DNA of 64,000 bases from NCBI RefSeq assembly GCF_900100625.1, contig NZ_FMTY01000004.1, positions 62,001 to 126,000 on the forward strand. Reading direction: 5' to 3'. The notes below the pieces were generated by a model that made no database searches, had not been told where the DNA came from, and worked only from the letters and a program-made list of their open reading frames with translations. The position numbers and the translations under genes were made by a program. This document shows, piece by piece, positions 1 to 9,254 of this stretch (its first letter is position 1; every line of letters starts with the position of its first letter). Source of the stretch: Flavobacterium saliperosum. GTDB lineage: Bacteria; Bacteroidota; Bacteroidia; Flavobacteriales; Flavobacteriaceae.

Positions 1-1138
1 CTTCGAGAATTTCATCCCAACCGATAATTTGGCGTCCTTTTCCGTTTAAAAATTTCTCGATACGTCGGATGAAATAACTTTGTAATTCGTGTTCGTCTTT
101 CAGTCCTTCTTTTTTGATTAGATTCTGGCAATGTGCGCAGTTTTTCCAGCGGGTTTTCGGACTTTCATCGCCTCCGATATGAATGTATTCAGAGGGGAAC
201 AAAGCTAAAACCTCATCCAAAACATTTTCTAAAAACTGAAAAGTAGTTTCTTTCGGGCAATAGACATCGTCCAGAACACCCCATTGGGTAGCCACTTCGA
301 ATGGTCCGCCGGTACAGGATAATTCCGGATAGGCCGCTAAAGCCGCTTGCGAATGTCCGGGCATTTCGATTTCGGGAACTACGGTGATGTGACGCGCTTT
401 GGCGTAGGCCACGATTTCCTTAATTTCCTCCTGTGTATAAAAGCCGCCGTATTTTTTATCATCAAACGTCTGATCGTTATAATGCCCCACCATCGAGCCT
501 TTTCTCCAGGCGCCGACTTCGGTTAATTTCGGATATTTTTTGATTTCAATGCGCCAGCCCTGGTCTTCGGTTAAATGCCAATGAAACGTATTCATCTTGT
601 ACATCGCCAGATAATCAATGTATTTTTTGATGAATTCCTTCGGAAAGAAATGGCGGCCCACGTCTAAATGCATGCCGCGCCAGGTGTATTTTGGTTCGTC
701 TTTAATTTCGAGACAAGGGATTTTTATTTCTGTCGAATTTTGAATTGGAAGCAATTGCTGTAAGGTCTGAAACGCGTAAAAAAGTCCGATGTTTCCTTGG
801 GCGGAAATCTGGATTTGTGAATTGATTACTTTCAGCTCGTATTTTCCCGATTGTTTTTCTTTGGGATTTTTAACCTGAATCTGAATCGTATTTAGCGGAC
901 TTTTGGAATTATTCGTCGTTATCAGTTCGAAACCGTAACTAGTCTTCAGGAACTGATTGAACAGTTTAATTTCCGTATCGCTTTCGGAATTTCCAATTAG
1001 AATAAGTGTTCCTGGGTTTACAATGAAGTTTCCTTCTTTTTGAATCAGTTCTTTGGGTTGTGGAATTAATGGCAATTGGCCTTGGGCAAAACCAATGTTA
1101 ACCACTAAAAGCAGAAAAAGTGCAGCTATTTTGGGCAT
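1..1138 (-). CDS. Beta-N-acetylhexosaminidase, GH20 (3' end outside window)
   Basis: I translated this from the minus strand; it runs off the left edge, so the C-terminus is missing. The ATG at 1138 is followed by a signal peptide ending in GFAQ. Next comes the GH20 N-terminal beta domain (about residues 22-145) and the start of the catalytic barrel, opened by RGMHLDVGRHFFP. The catalytic pair lies in HIGGDE (Asp324-Glu325), where Asp orients the substrate N-acetyl group and Glu is the general acid. The family releases terminal GlcNAc or GalNAc from glycans and chitobiose. The signal peptide places it in the periplasm or on the surface. It follows hppA and its terminator on the same strand, so it is probably a separate transcription unit. 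The family call is firm; the substrate is not readable. Confidence 0.93.
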   Translation of the reverse strand, partial: MPKIAALFLLLVVNIGFAQGQLPLIPQPKELIQKEGNFIVNPGTLILIGNSESDTEIKLFNQFLKTSYGFELITTNNSKSPLNTIQIQVKNPKEKQSGKYELKVINSQIQISAQGNIGLFYAFQTLQQLLPIQNSTEIKIPCLEIKDEPKYTWRGMHLDVGRHFFPKEFIKKYIDYLAMYKMNTFHWHLTEDQGWRIEIKKYPKLTEVGAWRKGSMVGHYNDQTFDDKKYGGFYTQEEIKEIVAYAKARHITVVPEIEMPGHSQAALAAYPELSCTGGPFEVATQWGVLDDVYCPKETTFQFLENVLDEVLALFPSEYIHIGGDESPKTRWKNCAHCQNLIKKEGLKDEHELQSYFIRRIEKFLNGKGRQIIGWDEILE

Positions 1139-1172
1139 TGTTGTTTGTGTTGTTGTTTTGCTAAAATTAGTA

Positions 1173-1206
1173 AAATAAAAAAGTCCCACAAATTGTGAGA
1201 CTTTTA
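1173..1206 (-). terminator. Rho-independent terminator after hppA
   Basis: Arms AAAAGTCCCACAA and TTGTGAGACTTTT pair with one wobble or mismatch. Read on the minus strand, the hairpin follows the hppA stop at 1224 and is followed by a T-run, so it should end the hppA transcript before the hexosaminidase gene. Confidence 0.75.
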
Positions 1207-1223
1207 TTTATTGTCTGAAAAAA

Positions 1224-3950
1224 TTATTCCTTTTTAAACTCCGCTATTTTAGCATCGACTTCGGCTGCCGTTCCTTCGAAAGTTTCCACTTTTTCCGTTT
1301 CCTTGCCGTTTTCCACCGTTGCAATTTTTACCGTTGCTTTGGTTTTACCGTTATTGGTTTCTTTTTCAATCGAAACGCGTTTCATTGTTTCGTTTTTCAT
1401 ATCCTCATTTCCGGCGCAGCATTCCATTTTGCACTCACCACCTTTAAATTTTCCGTTTTCGTCGTAATGGGACAGGCACATTGCTTTTTCTTCCGGAGAG
1501 CAACCCATATCGTCGCACATTTTAGCGCATTCTTCTTTGGTCATTGTGGCGCATTTTGACATGTCGCACTTCATCCCTTTTCCGCCGATGAATTTTCCGC
1601 TTTCGTTGAAATGGGACATGCACATGGCTCTTTCTTCTTCCGAACAGCCCATTTCGTCACACATTTTGGCGCATTCGTCTTTGGTCATCATGGCCATTTT
1701 GGACATGTCACATTTCATTTTGTGACCGGCATGCATTTCCGATTGGGCACAACAGGCTTCTTTTCCTGATGTTGCAGAATGTCCTCCTAAAATTGGCGCT
1801 ATCACCAATCCAATCAAACAGGTTAATTTGATTAGAATGTTCATTGATGGTCCTGAAGTATCTTTGAAAGGATCTCCAACCGTATCTCCGGTAACAGCCG
1901 CTTTGTGGGCATCCGAACCTTTATAAGTCATTTCGCCGTTAATCAAAACTCCGGCTTCAAACGATTTTTTAGCATTATCCCAAGCACCTCCGGCATTGTT
2001 TTGGAAAATAGCCCAAAGTACACCCGAAACGGTAACTCCAGCCATATAGCCTCCTAACATTTCGGCGATTAATTGATTGTTATCGGAATACACTAATTTA
2101 CCTAATAACACGATTGCGATTGGGAAACCAATAGTTAAAATACCCGGCAACATCATTTCGCGTAAGGCTGCTTTTGTTGAAATTTCCACACATTTTCCGT
2201 ATTCCGGTTTTCCGGTTCCTTCCATGATTCCGGGGATTTCCTTGAACTGACGACGTACTTCGTACACCATATCCATCGCGGCTTTTCCAACAGAATTCAT
2301 TGCCAAAGCAGAGAATACTACAGGAATCATTCCACCAACAAATAACATCGCTAAAACCGGCGCTTTGAAGATGTTGATTCCGTCAATTCCGGTAAATGTT
2401 ACATACGCCGCAAATAAAGCCAACGACGTTAATGCTGCCGAAGCAATGGCAAACCCTTTTCCGGTTGCTGCAGTCGTATTTCCAACCGAATCCAAAATAT
2501 CGGTTCTGGTACGCACTTCTTTTGGTAATTCGCTCATTTCGGCGATTCCCCCTGCATTATCGGAAATAGGTCCGAACGCATCAATCGCCAATTGCATAGC
2601 CGTAGTAGCCATCATTGCCGAAGCGGCCAACGCCACTCCGTAGAATCCTGCCAAAGCATACGAAATCCAAATGGCACCGGCAAATAACAATACGGTCGGG
2701 AATGTGGAAATCATTCCGGTTGCCAAACCAGCGATTACGTTAGTTCCCGCTCCTGTAGCTGATTTTTGAACAATAGCCAAAACCGGTTTCGTTCCCAATC
2801 CTGTATAATATTCCGTTACCGAAGAGATTACACCACCCACCGTTAAACCAACGATTGTAGCATAAAATACTCTCATAGATGAAATGTCTTTTAGACCTTC
2901 CCCGTAAAATTCCATTTTCATGGTTGGGGGTAACATGTATTGCACTAAGAAGAAACAAGCCACCAATGTTAATCCGATAGAAACCCAGTTCCCTACGTTT
3001 AAAGCACCCTGTACTTGTTTTTCTTTTGCATCGTTGCTCGAAATTTTCACTAACATGGTTCCGATAATCGAAAATAAAATTCCGAAACCGGCAATCGCCA
3101 TTGGTAATAAAATTGGTCCTATTCCTCCGAAAGCATCCTGAAGATTGCCTCCCATATCTTTAATTACATAGTTCCCAAGCACCATGGCTGCTAAAACTGT
3201 TGCCACATACGAACCGAACAAATCGGCGCCCATTCCGGCTACGTCACCTACGTTATCCCCTACGTTATCCGCAATAGTTGCAGGATTTCGAGGATCATCT
3301 TCCGGGATACCGGCTTCAACTTTACCTACCAAGTCAGCACCTACATCGGCTGCTTTGGTATAAATTCCTCCACCCACACGGGCAAACAAAGCGATGGATT
3401 CCGCTCCAAGAGAGAATCCTGCTAATGTTTCCAGCACAATGGTCATGTCTTCCGAAGAAGTCCAGGTACCATTCATGAAAAAATGAAAGAAGAAAATGAA
3501 GAAAGAGGTTAATCCCAATACCGCCAATCCGGCAACACCAAGTCCCATTACGGTACCACCGCCAAAAGAAACCTTCAATGCCTGCGGTAAACTGGTACGT
3601 GCGGCTTGTGTGGTTCTGACATTGGTTTTGGTAGCGATTTTCATCCCCATATTTCCGGCCAGTGCCGAAAAGAAAGCGCCGAAAATAAAAGCCACCACTA
3701 TTAAAATATGTGTAGTTGGCACTATAAAAGAAATTGATGCCAAAGCGATACTTGCTCCAACAACAAAAAGTGCCAATAATCTGTATTCTGCTTTAAGAAA
3801 AGCTAATGCCCCTTCGTAGATGTGATCTGAAATCTCTTTCATTTTTCCATCCCCTGCATCCTGCTTTAAAACCCAACTCCTTTTGACCCACATAAAAGCG
3901 AGTCCCAACAATGCCATAATCACCGGCACGTAAATCATCATTGATTCCAT
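1224..3950 (-). CDS. hppA: Membrane-bound proton/sodium-pumping pyrophosphatase with Cys/Met-rich C-terminal extension
   Basis: This integral inner-membrane pump couples pyrophosphate hydrolysis to export of H+ or Na+. Residues 1 to about 725 are a normal M-PPase with many membrane helices. The signature [20 protein letters not shown] starts near residue 191, followed by acidic Asp-rich motifs ([19 protein letters not shown]). [10 protein letters not shown] carries Ala at the position typical of the K+-dependent class; proton and sodium types cannot be separated here. About 180 residues follow the last helix. They contain two 48-residue tandem repeats starting at Met745 and Met793, each with C-x3-C-x4-C-x7-C and many Met, then the start of a third unit (KMECCAG) and a charged Lys/Glu tail. 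The family C-terminus faces the periplasm, so this should be a periplasmic metal-binding appendage (inference). Typical family proteins lack it. Confidence 0.96.
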   Translation of the reverse strand: MESMMIYVPVIMALLGLAFMWVKRSWVLKQDAGDGKMKEISDHIYEGALAFLKAEYRLLALFVVGASIALASISFIVPTTHILIVVAFIFGAFFSALAGNMGMKIATKTNVRTTQAARTSLPQALKVSFGGGTVMGLGVAGLAVLGLTSFFIFFFHFFMNGTWTSSEDMTIVLETLAGFSLGAESIALFARVGGGIYTKAADVGADLVGKVEAGIPEDDPRNPATIADNVGDNVGDVAGMGADLFGSYVATVLAAMVLGNYVIKDMGGNLQDAFGGIGPILLPMAIAGFGILFSIIGTMLVKISSNDAKEKQVQGALNVGNWVSIGLTLVACFFLVQYMLPPTMKMEFYGEGLKDISSMRVFYATIVGLTVGGVISSVTEYYTGLGTKPVLAIVQKSATGAGTNVIAGLATGMISTFPTVLLFAGAIWISYALAGFYGVALAASAMMATTAMQLAIDAFGPISDNAGGIAEMSELPKEVRTRTDILDSVGNTTAATGKGFAIASAALTSLALFAAYVTFTGIDGINIFKAPVLAMLFVGGMIPVVFSALAMNSVGKAAMDMVYEVRRQFKEIPGIMEGTGKPEYGKCVEISTKAALREMMLPGILTIGFPIAIVLLGKLVYSDNNQLIAEMLGGYMAGVTVSGVLWAIFQNNAGGAWDNAKKSFEAGVLINGEMTYKGSDAHKAAVTGDTVGDPFKDTSGPSMNILIKLTCLIGLVIAPILGGHSATSGKEACCAQSEMHAGHKMKCDMSKMAMMTKDECAKMCDEMGCSEEERAMCMSHFNESGKFIGGKGMKCDMSKCATMTKEECAKMCDDMGCSPEEKAMCLSHYDENGKFKGGECKMECCAGNEDMKNETMKRVSIEKETNNGKTKATVKIATVENGKETEKVETFEGTAAEVDAKIAEFKKE
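1420..1720 (-). repeat. Tandem 144-bp coding repeats (HppA tail)
   Basis: Two in-frame units of exactly 144 bp (48 codons) begin at 1718 and 1574, and the opening codons of a third are near 1427. The encoded units share [21 protein letters not shown] and AMC-SH. The conserved spacing C-x3-C-x4-C-x7-C suggests an ancient duplication kept by selection rather than a fresh slippage event, because several positions differ. Confidence 0.9.
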
Positions 3951-4008
3951 AAATTTGTTTTTGGTATTTGGTTAATATATTCGTAAATATATAGAAACAA
4001 AAACAAAT

Positions 4009-4041
4009 AAAAAAGCAATACTCTTTTCAGAATATTGCTTT
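4009..4041 (-). terminator. Terminator after ppa
   Basis: AAAAAAGCAATA and TATTGCTTTTTTT form a hairpin with T-runs on both sides. It lies 26 bp past the ppa stop on the minus strand and before the hppA start, so ppa and hppA look separately transcribed. Confidence 0.8.
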
Positions 4042-4066
4042 TTTTATAAAATTTTAGGAAATCGGA

Positions 4067-4597
4067 TTATTTAATACTGAATAACCCTTCCGGTTTGTTT
4101 TCCAAAGCATTGAAACGGTCCACACATTCTTTCAGAATTCGTTTGGCATCGTTTACATCTCCCCATCCTTCAACGTCAACCTGTTTGTTCTCCAAATCTT
4201 TGTATACCTGGAAGAAGTGTTCGATTTCTTTTACCAAATGCGGGTTCATGTCTGACAAATCGTCTAATTTATTCCAGATCGGATCGGAAACCGGTACACA
4301 GATGATTTTCTCATCCGGACCTTTATCGTCTGCCATGTGGAAAACTCCGATTGGTTTTACTTCCATTACACATCCTGGAAAAGTCGGTTCGTTAACCAAA
4401 ACCAATACATCCAACGGGTCTCCGTCCAATGCTAAGGTTTCAGGAATAAAACCGTAATCGGCAGGATACATCATGGATGAGAATAACATTCTGTCGAAAC
4501 GCATTCTTTTTAACTCGAAATCGTACTCGTATTTATTTCTACTTCCTCTCGGAATTTCGATTAACACATCGAAAGTTTTAACTTTATCAGCTGTCAT
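4067..4597 (-). CDS. ppa: Inorganic pyrophosphatase (soluble, family I)
   Basis: This cytoplasmic enzyme hydrolyses pyrophosphate to two phosphates, pulling biosynthetic reactions forward. The 176-residue length is normal for bacterial family I. The signature DGDPLD is at residues 58-63 with its metal-binding aspartates, and EIPRGSRNKYEYD near the N-terminus is the usual substrate-binding start. It lies directly upstream of the membrane pyrophosphatase on the same strand, but a strong hairpin separates them. Its own promoter is clear (4627-4657). The cell therefore keeps both an energy-wasting and an energy-conserving pyrophosphatase side by side. Confidence 0.97.
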   Translation of the reverse strand: MTADKVKTFDVLIEIPRGSRNKYEYDFELKRMRFDRMLFSSMMYPADYGFIPETLALDGDPLDVLVLVNEPTFPGCVMEVKPIGVFHMADDKGPDEKIICVPVSDPIWNKLDDLSDMNPHLVKEIEHFFQVYKDLENKQVDVEGWGDVNDAKRILKECVDRFNALENKPEGLFSIK

Positions 4598-4626
4598 TAT
4601 TTTAAACTTTACATTTTTTGAGGGTG

Positions 4627-4657
4627 CAAAAGTAGGACAAAATCAACTGACTTACAA
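4627..4657 (-). promoter_or_regulatory. Bacteroidota-type promoter of ppa
   Basis: On the minus strand, TTG (4657-4655), a 20-bp spacer and TACTTTTG (4634-4627) match the Flavobacterium consensus TTG-N17-23-TAnnTTTG exactly. The predicted start of transcription leaves a leader of roughly 25 nt before the ppa ATG at 4597. Confidence 0.8.
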
Positions 4658-4705
4658 GTAATTTTACCTTTAAAAAAGCAGATTTAGCAATATGATAACG
4701 AAGTT

Positions 4706-5308
4706 TTAATACGGTTGTTTTCTTCCTCTTTTCTGAAGGTAATAATGCCAGAGAAAAAAAGTGGCTGCCGAACGATGGGGTTTCCAGTTTTCGGCATACA
4801 CCGCCATGGCTTCTTTATCGTGAATGTCGAAAAGTTCCTTAATGGTATTTACCACCGCAATATCGCCCAACGGAATAATATCCGGTGATTGCAGGCAAAA
4901 CATCAGATACACATCGATGGTCCAATGCCCGATGCCTTTGATTTTAATCAGCTCCTCCCGAACCGTTACGACATCCTTATCGGCTAATCCTTCAATATCC
5001 AAAGTACCTTCCAGAATGGCTTCCGATAAGGCTTTCAGGTATTTTGTTTTTTGACGACTCACGCCACAACCGCGAAATTCCTCATCGGAAAATACCATCA
5101 CCGTTTCGGGTGAAAAATCAGGAATGGCTGCTTTGATTCGGTTAAAAGTCGCTTTCGCCGAATCAATCGACACCTGTTGCTCTAATATCAGCAGACAAAG
5201 CGTTTCGAATCCCGGCGGACGTTGCACAAAAGTGGGCTCGCCATACAAATCAACGATACTTTGAAATTTCTCTTCACATTTAAGAAGATGAGCTATGGCA
5301 TTTTTCAT
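4706..5308 (-). CDS. DNA-3-methyladenine glycosylase-like HhH-GPD protein
   Basis: This is a 200-residue base-excision repair glycosylase of the AlkA/HhH-GPD superfamily, which removes alkylated purines from DNA. LEQQVS (residues 42-47) is typical of the AlkA group. The helix-hairpin-helix is KIKGIGHWT (122-130), and the catalytic Asp is probably Asp149 in PLGDIAV. There is no iron-sulphur cysteine cluster, which separates it from EndoIII/MutY. The ATG overlaps the stop of the upstream DUF5686 gene by one base (TAATG), so the two are likely translationally coupled although their functions look unrelated. Confidence 0.9.
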   Translation of the reverse strand: MKNAIAHLLKCEEKFQSIVDLYGEPTFVQRPPGFETLCLLILEQQVSIDSAKATFNRIKAAIPDFSPETVMVFSDEEFRGCGVSRQKTKYLKALSEAILEGTLDIEGLADKDVVTVREELIKIKGIGHWTIDVYLMFCLQSPDIIPLGDIAVVNTIKELFDIHDKEAMAVYAENWKPHRSAATFFLWHYYLQKRGRKQPY

Positions 5309-7788
5309 TAGAAATAGAATCCGAATGACCCTTTGACTCCGAATTTATTGGCCTCCGGCAAATCCATATAACTCCCTCTCCAGCAGAAATCCAATCGGAA
5401 ACATTTGAAGATGTTCCCAACACCGGCATGATATTCCCAATACCCGTCAACCGGCGCGCGGTATTCCAATCCCGAAGCGTTTAACGCAATGTTTTCATTG
5501 GAAACCGATCCGTACACTCCTTTCACACCCACAATTTCTCTCCAGTTCAATTTTCGCAACAACGGTATTCTTGAGAAAAGACGGCCGTTAAAATGATGCT
5601 CCAGATGAATCGAAGCGTATTCATCGGCAACAAACTCGTAGTAATTCATCAGATTGTACGTGTTCTCAATCTGGAAATAGGATTGGTTCCCCGGAATCAC
5701 ACCCATTAAACCCAATGGCACTTTTCCGAAAATCTTACCCGTTTCAAAAGTTGGAAACAATCTTCCGAAGCCGCCAATCAATATCGGGTGTCGGTAATAA
5801 AACTGTAACTTCTGATACGAGAAATCGCTATCAAAAACCCCTTTCATACCCTGACTGTAATTCACAAAAACCCTTGGGAAATTATAATCCACCACCATAC
5901 GTTCCACGCCGTGACCAACCGTTTTTCTTTTTGGCGTGTAATCCACCATCAAATTCACATCGGCCTGTTTTACCTGACTTTGAATTCCTCCGTTTTCATC
6001 AAAATAATCCAGGCTGAATTTTGACCAAGCCGATTTTAAGGTACGGTATGTTAAACCCGTTTGAATCGTCAGGTTTTTAACCGGTTCCATCTGCAGCGAA
6101 AGCATCGATAAATTGATTGAAGAAAGCTTATCGTTGTTTCCGCTTGAAAACAAGGTACTTGATGCAAAACTTCTTCCCAGAACATCATTGGTTGCCGTTA
6201 AGCTCACCCCCAATTGTTCGATATCCCTTCGGTTTCCACCGGATAAGATTAATCGGTTTTTCTTATTCACCAGCCATTTTCCGGAAAGACCGTATTTGAA
6301 TTGTCCGTCATCAAAGCCATAAGCGGTATAGCCTTCGATACGCCACATGTCGTTGGAACCAAAATAGGTTCTTCCGCCGGCCCGCAAACGCATGCCTTCC
6401 ACGTTATTGTATCCGAAAGAAGAGAAAATCGGACCGTAATCCATCTTCCATTTCGGAATTTCAATGTAACCGCTGGCCAAAATAGTCGCCAGATTGTATA
6501 TTCTTTTGAACTTCGGAATCGTGTTTAAGGTATCTAATAGCCCGTAAACACTTTTCTCGTTTTTATTCAGATTCTCAAATCGGTTTTCTTCCCAAAATTC
6601 ATCGGTTTTATCATAGGCTTCACTGTCGTAATTATCCACTTCCTGCTTGTAGAATTTCTCTTCCTTGGGAATGTTGAACTTATGATTTCGCACCAAAGTC
6701 GTACGTTTTCCGTAAACCCCTTTCGATTTTTCTTTTTTGGAGAAACTGAAATCCGACATCATGTGGTCGCGTTTCAACAAAAACACCGAATCGTTCAATA
6801 CCTCAAATTCCTGTTCGATATAAATTTCCTTCACCCAGTTGATATTCGCACTTTTACTGGCTTCCATGTTGATTTTCTTAATGGCAAACGTGGTATCGTT
6901 CACCCAAAAATCCCCTTTAAACGTCAGTTCGTTTTTTCTTCTCGGATAATAAATAATGTTATAACACCATTTGTTGTCGATAAAAGCACTGTCCGACAAC
7001 ACGTAATTGTACACGTTGATTCCGGTACGCGATAACGGACTCACGAAATCCTTGTCGAAGAACTTCAGGTAATTGTTGTAGATATCATAATCGGCATACA
7101 AATCTTTGATGAAAGTGCTTACCCCGTCGCCGGTGCCCAGTCCCGAGTTTTTGTTGGCTTTTACGATTTCTTTCTTTTTTCCGTTGGTGTTATCGGCATA
7201 GACTTCACTTAAGGTTTCATTGATGAAAATCGGAAGGAAGGCTTTCCCGGTTACTCTTGACGTATCGATTCGATCCCAGATAAATTCCATGCCCTTGAAA
7301 ATCTTATTTGCCTTGAAAGCACTGTCGATGGAATTCAGATCAAACTCCACTTTCTCGTATTTATCGTATTGGTACTGGTCGAACATATTCAGCCCGTTTT
7401 TCTTTTTACGCTCCCATATTTTTCGAAGAATGTCAATGGCGGGATTGTTTTTTTTGGACGTTTTTCCGGTGAAAATTTTCACTTCCTGAAGCTGGTTGTC
7501 CGGTTTAATGGTGATTTTCATATCCAGATCCACTGATTTGGTCAATGCAATTTCCACGGCTTTATACCCCACAAAAGAAGCCACGAGTATTTTGTATGTT
7601 TTATCCGACTGTAGGTAAAAACGCCCGTTTTCATCGGAAACAATACCTTCGGTAGATCCTTTGAAATAGACATTCGCGTAACTCATTGGCTGGTTGGTTT
7701 CATCATAGACTACACCGCCCACTTTAGTCTGCGCCACCAAATTCGCACACGAAAAAACAACACTTAAAAACAGAAATAACTTCTTCAT
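5308..7788 (-). CDS. DUF5686 outer-membrane protein with carboxypeptidase-like regulatory domain
   Basis: A signal peptide ending in NLVAQ precedes a carboxypeptidase-D regulatory-like beta sandwich at about residues 22-105 (KVGGVVYDETNQPMSYANVY, then SDENGRFYL). This is the domain Bacteroidota place at the front of many outer-membrane proteins. The rest, about 110-826, matches the DUF5686 family. Its last 400 residues have the alternating aromatic/polar pattern of a beta-barrel and end in an aromatic residue (FGFYF). No TonB-box or plug domain was seen, so it is not a SusC-type receptor. The function is unknown; an outer-membrane location is inferred. It lies 15 bp after a hairpin that ends pdhB. 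Confidence 0.88.
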   Translation of the reverse strand: MKKLFLFLSVVFSCANLVAQTKVGGVVYDETNQPMSYANVYFKGSTEGIVSDENGRFYLQSDKTYKILVASFVGYKAVEIALTKSVDLDMKITIKPDNQLQEVKIFTGKTSKKNNPAIDILRKIWERKKKNGLNMFDQYQYDKYEKVEFDLNSIDSAFKANKIFKGMEFIWDRIDTSRVTGKAFLPIFINETLSEVYADNTNGKKKEIVKANKNSGLGTGDGVSTFIKDLYADYDIYNNYLKFFDKDFVSPLSRTGINVYNYVLSDSAFIDNKWCYNIIYYPRRKNELTFKGDFWVNDTTFAIKKINMEASKSANINWVKEIYIEQEFEVLNDSVFLLKRDHMMSDFSFSKKEKSKGVYGKRTTLVRNHKFNIPKEEKFYKQEVDNYDSEAYDKTDEFWEENRFENLNKNEKSVYGLLDTLNTIPKFKRIYNLATILASGYIEIPKWKMDYGPIFSSFGYNNVEGMRLRAGGRTYFGSNDMWRIEGYTAYGFDDGQFKYGLSGKWLVNKKNRLILSGGNRRDIEQLGVSLTATNDVLGRSFASSTLFSSGNNDKLSSINLSMLSLQMEPVKNLTIQTGLTYRTLKSAWSKFSLDYFDENGGIQSQVKQADVNLMVDYTPKRKTVGHGVERMVVDYNFPRVFVNYSQGMKGVFDSDFSYQKLQFYYRHPILIGGFGRLFPTFETGKIFGKVPLGLMGVIPGNQSYFQIENTYNLMNYYEFVADEYASIHLEHHFNGRLFSRIPLLRKLNWREIVGVKGVYGSVSNENIALNASGLEYRAPVDGYWEYHAGVGNIFKCFRLDFCWRGSYMDLPEANKFGVKGSFGFYF

Positions 7789-7792
7789 ATAG

Positions 7793-7833
7793 CTTCAAAA
7801 AAAAACTTCATCAGCGAATTACTGATGAAGTTT
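7793..7833 (-). terminator. Terminator after pdhB
   Basis: The perfect 12-bp arms AAACTTCATCAG and CTGATGAAGTTT enclose a 7-nt loop. Read on the minus strand, the hairpin is followed by a run of T and lies 117 bp past the pdhB stop. Confidence 0.8.
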
Positions 7834-7949
7834 CAAATATAGTTTTTTTTAGAATGTTAGACATCTTAGATTGTTAGATATTTAGATTTTTTAATACCCA
7901 AAGAAGCATTATAATCTTTAAATCTAAGAAGACTAACCTACTAAAAAGT
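7834..7949. repeat. Degenerate TTAGA-type intergenic repeat
   Basis: This spacer between pdhB and the DUF5686 gene holds repeated ATTGTTAGATATTTAGATT-like words and, further on, their complements (AATCTTTAAATCTAAG). It resembles the spacers at 11740-11819, 21229-21358 and 22871-22923. No gene was seen in it. Confidence 0.5.
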
Positions 7950-8927
7950 TTATTTGTACATTACTTTTTTAACCGCCTTGATTACATCGTTTGCGTTAGG
8001 CAACCATTCTTTCAACAAGGTTGGTGAATACGGAGCCGGCGTATCGGCAGTGGTGATTCTTTGTACCGGTGCATCCAAATAATCGAACGCTCTTTCCTGA
8101 ACCATATAGGTGATTTCAGAAGCTACGGATGCAAACGGCCAAGCTTCTTCCAATACTACTAAACGGTTTGTTTTTTTGACCGAGTTGATAATCGTATCGT
8201 AATCCATTGGGCGAACCGTTCTCAAATCGACGATTTCACAAGAAATACCTTCTTTAGCCAATTCTTCGGCGGCAGCGAAAGCTTCTTTGATGATTTTTCC
8301 GAAAGACACAATCGTTACGTCTGTTCCTTCGCGTTTGATATCGGCAACCCCTAACGGAATCGTGTAATCCCCTTCAGGCACTTCGCCTTTGTCGCCATAC
8401 ATTTGTTCCGATTCCATGAAAATTACCGGATCGTTATCACGGATGGCCGCTTTTAATAATCCTTTGGCATCATATACATTAGAAGGCACCACCACTTTCA
8501 ATCCCGGAGTGTTGGCAAACCAGTTTTCGAAAGCCTGAGAGTGGGTTGCACCCAACTGACCTGCCGAAGCTGTTGGTCCACGGAATACCATTGGCATTGG
8601 AAATTGTCCGGCCGACATCTGACGCATTTTAGCCGCGTTGTTGATGATCTGGTCAATTCCTACCAAGGAGAAGTTGAATGTCATGAATTCCACAATCGGG
8701 CGGCAACCGTTCATTGCTGAACCTACTGCAATTCCCGCGAAACCCAATTCGGCAATTGGGGTATCGATAACTCTTTTTGGTCCGAATTCGTCCAGCATCC
8801 CTTTCGAAGCCTTGTAGGCTCCGTTATATTCCGCCACTTCTTCACCCATTAAATATACCGATTCGTCGCGACGCATTTCTTCACTCATCGCCTCACAAAC
8901 CGCTTCTCTAAACTGTATCGTTCTCAT
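7950..8927 (-). CDS. pdhB: Pyruvate dehydrogenase E1 component, beta subunit
   Basis: This is the beta half of the thiamine-diphosphate E1 of the 2-oxoacid dehydrogenase complex, which decarboxylates pyruvate on the way to acetyl-CoA. The ATG at 8927 (MRTIQFREA) gives 325 residues; a longer frame would need TTG. Typical blocks are GEEVAEYNGAYKASKGM, the transketolase-like pyrimidine-binding core, and a C-terminal domain with EIVDLRTVRPMD and VVLEEAWPFA. The alpha subunit, E2 and E3 are not in the window, so the complex is encoded at more than one locus. Branched-chain specificity cannot be excluded by sequence alone, but the pattern fits pyruvate E1 beta best. Confidence 0.93.
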   Translation of the reverse strand: MRTIQFREAVCEAMSEEMRRDESVYLMGEEVAEYNGAYKASKGMLDEFGPKRVIDTPIAELGFAGIAVGSAMNGCRPIVEFMTFNFSLVGIDQIINNAAKMRQMSAGQFPMPMVFRGPTASAGQLGATHSQAFENWFANTPGLKVVVPSNVYDAKGLLKAAIRDNDPVIFMESEQMYGDKGEVPEGDYTIPLGVADIKREGTDVTIVSFGKIIKEAFAAAEELAKEGISCEIVDLRTVRPMDYDTIINSVKKTNRLVVLEEAWPFASVASEITYMVQERAFDYLDAPVQRITTADTPAPYSPTLLKEWLPNANDVIKAVKKVMYK

Positions 8928-8959
8928 GTATTTTTCTTTATCCAAAAATTATTGAAAGG

Positions 8960-8967
8960 CAAAAATA
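8960..8967 (-). promoter_or_regulatory. Minus-7 element of the pdhB promoter
   Basis: TATTTTTG on the minus strand, 32 bp before the pdhB ATG, fits TAnnTTTG. I found no good TTG at 17-23 bp upstream. The rest of the 327-bp pdhB-etfB divergent region is AT-rich. A weak TAAATTCG at 9211-9218 could serve etfB. Confidence 0.55.
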
Positions 8968-9254
8968 AAAATTTTATGTTACTTATTGGTTATATGTTAT
9001 AGTATTAAGGTGAATTTATTTTGAAACGCTTTCATTTTCATTCAGATTCTTACCTGATTATATACTTAGAACCCAAATTTCTCCATGACAATTCCGCAAC
9101 CAAAACACTTTTCATAACATCCGTTTTACATTTCTTTAGAATAATTCCCCCATTCGCTGATAATTTCATATTTATTATGCGCGCATACTATTTTATTGAA
9201 AATATTTCCTTAAATTCGTCCCTCGAAAATAATCAACTTTATAACCTTATAAAA

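Noticed and set aside
1537..1725. Plus-strand frame with His/Met/Ser repeats opposite the HppA tail
   Set aside because: Its repetition simply mirrors the 144-bp coding repeat on the minus strand.
9021..9254. N-terminal extension of EtfB by 78 codons
   Set aside because: The extension has unusual residue use, lies in the divergent promoter region and is absent from the family. The ATG at 9255 gives the normal EtfB start and size.
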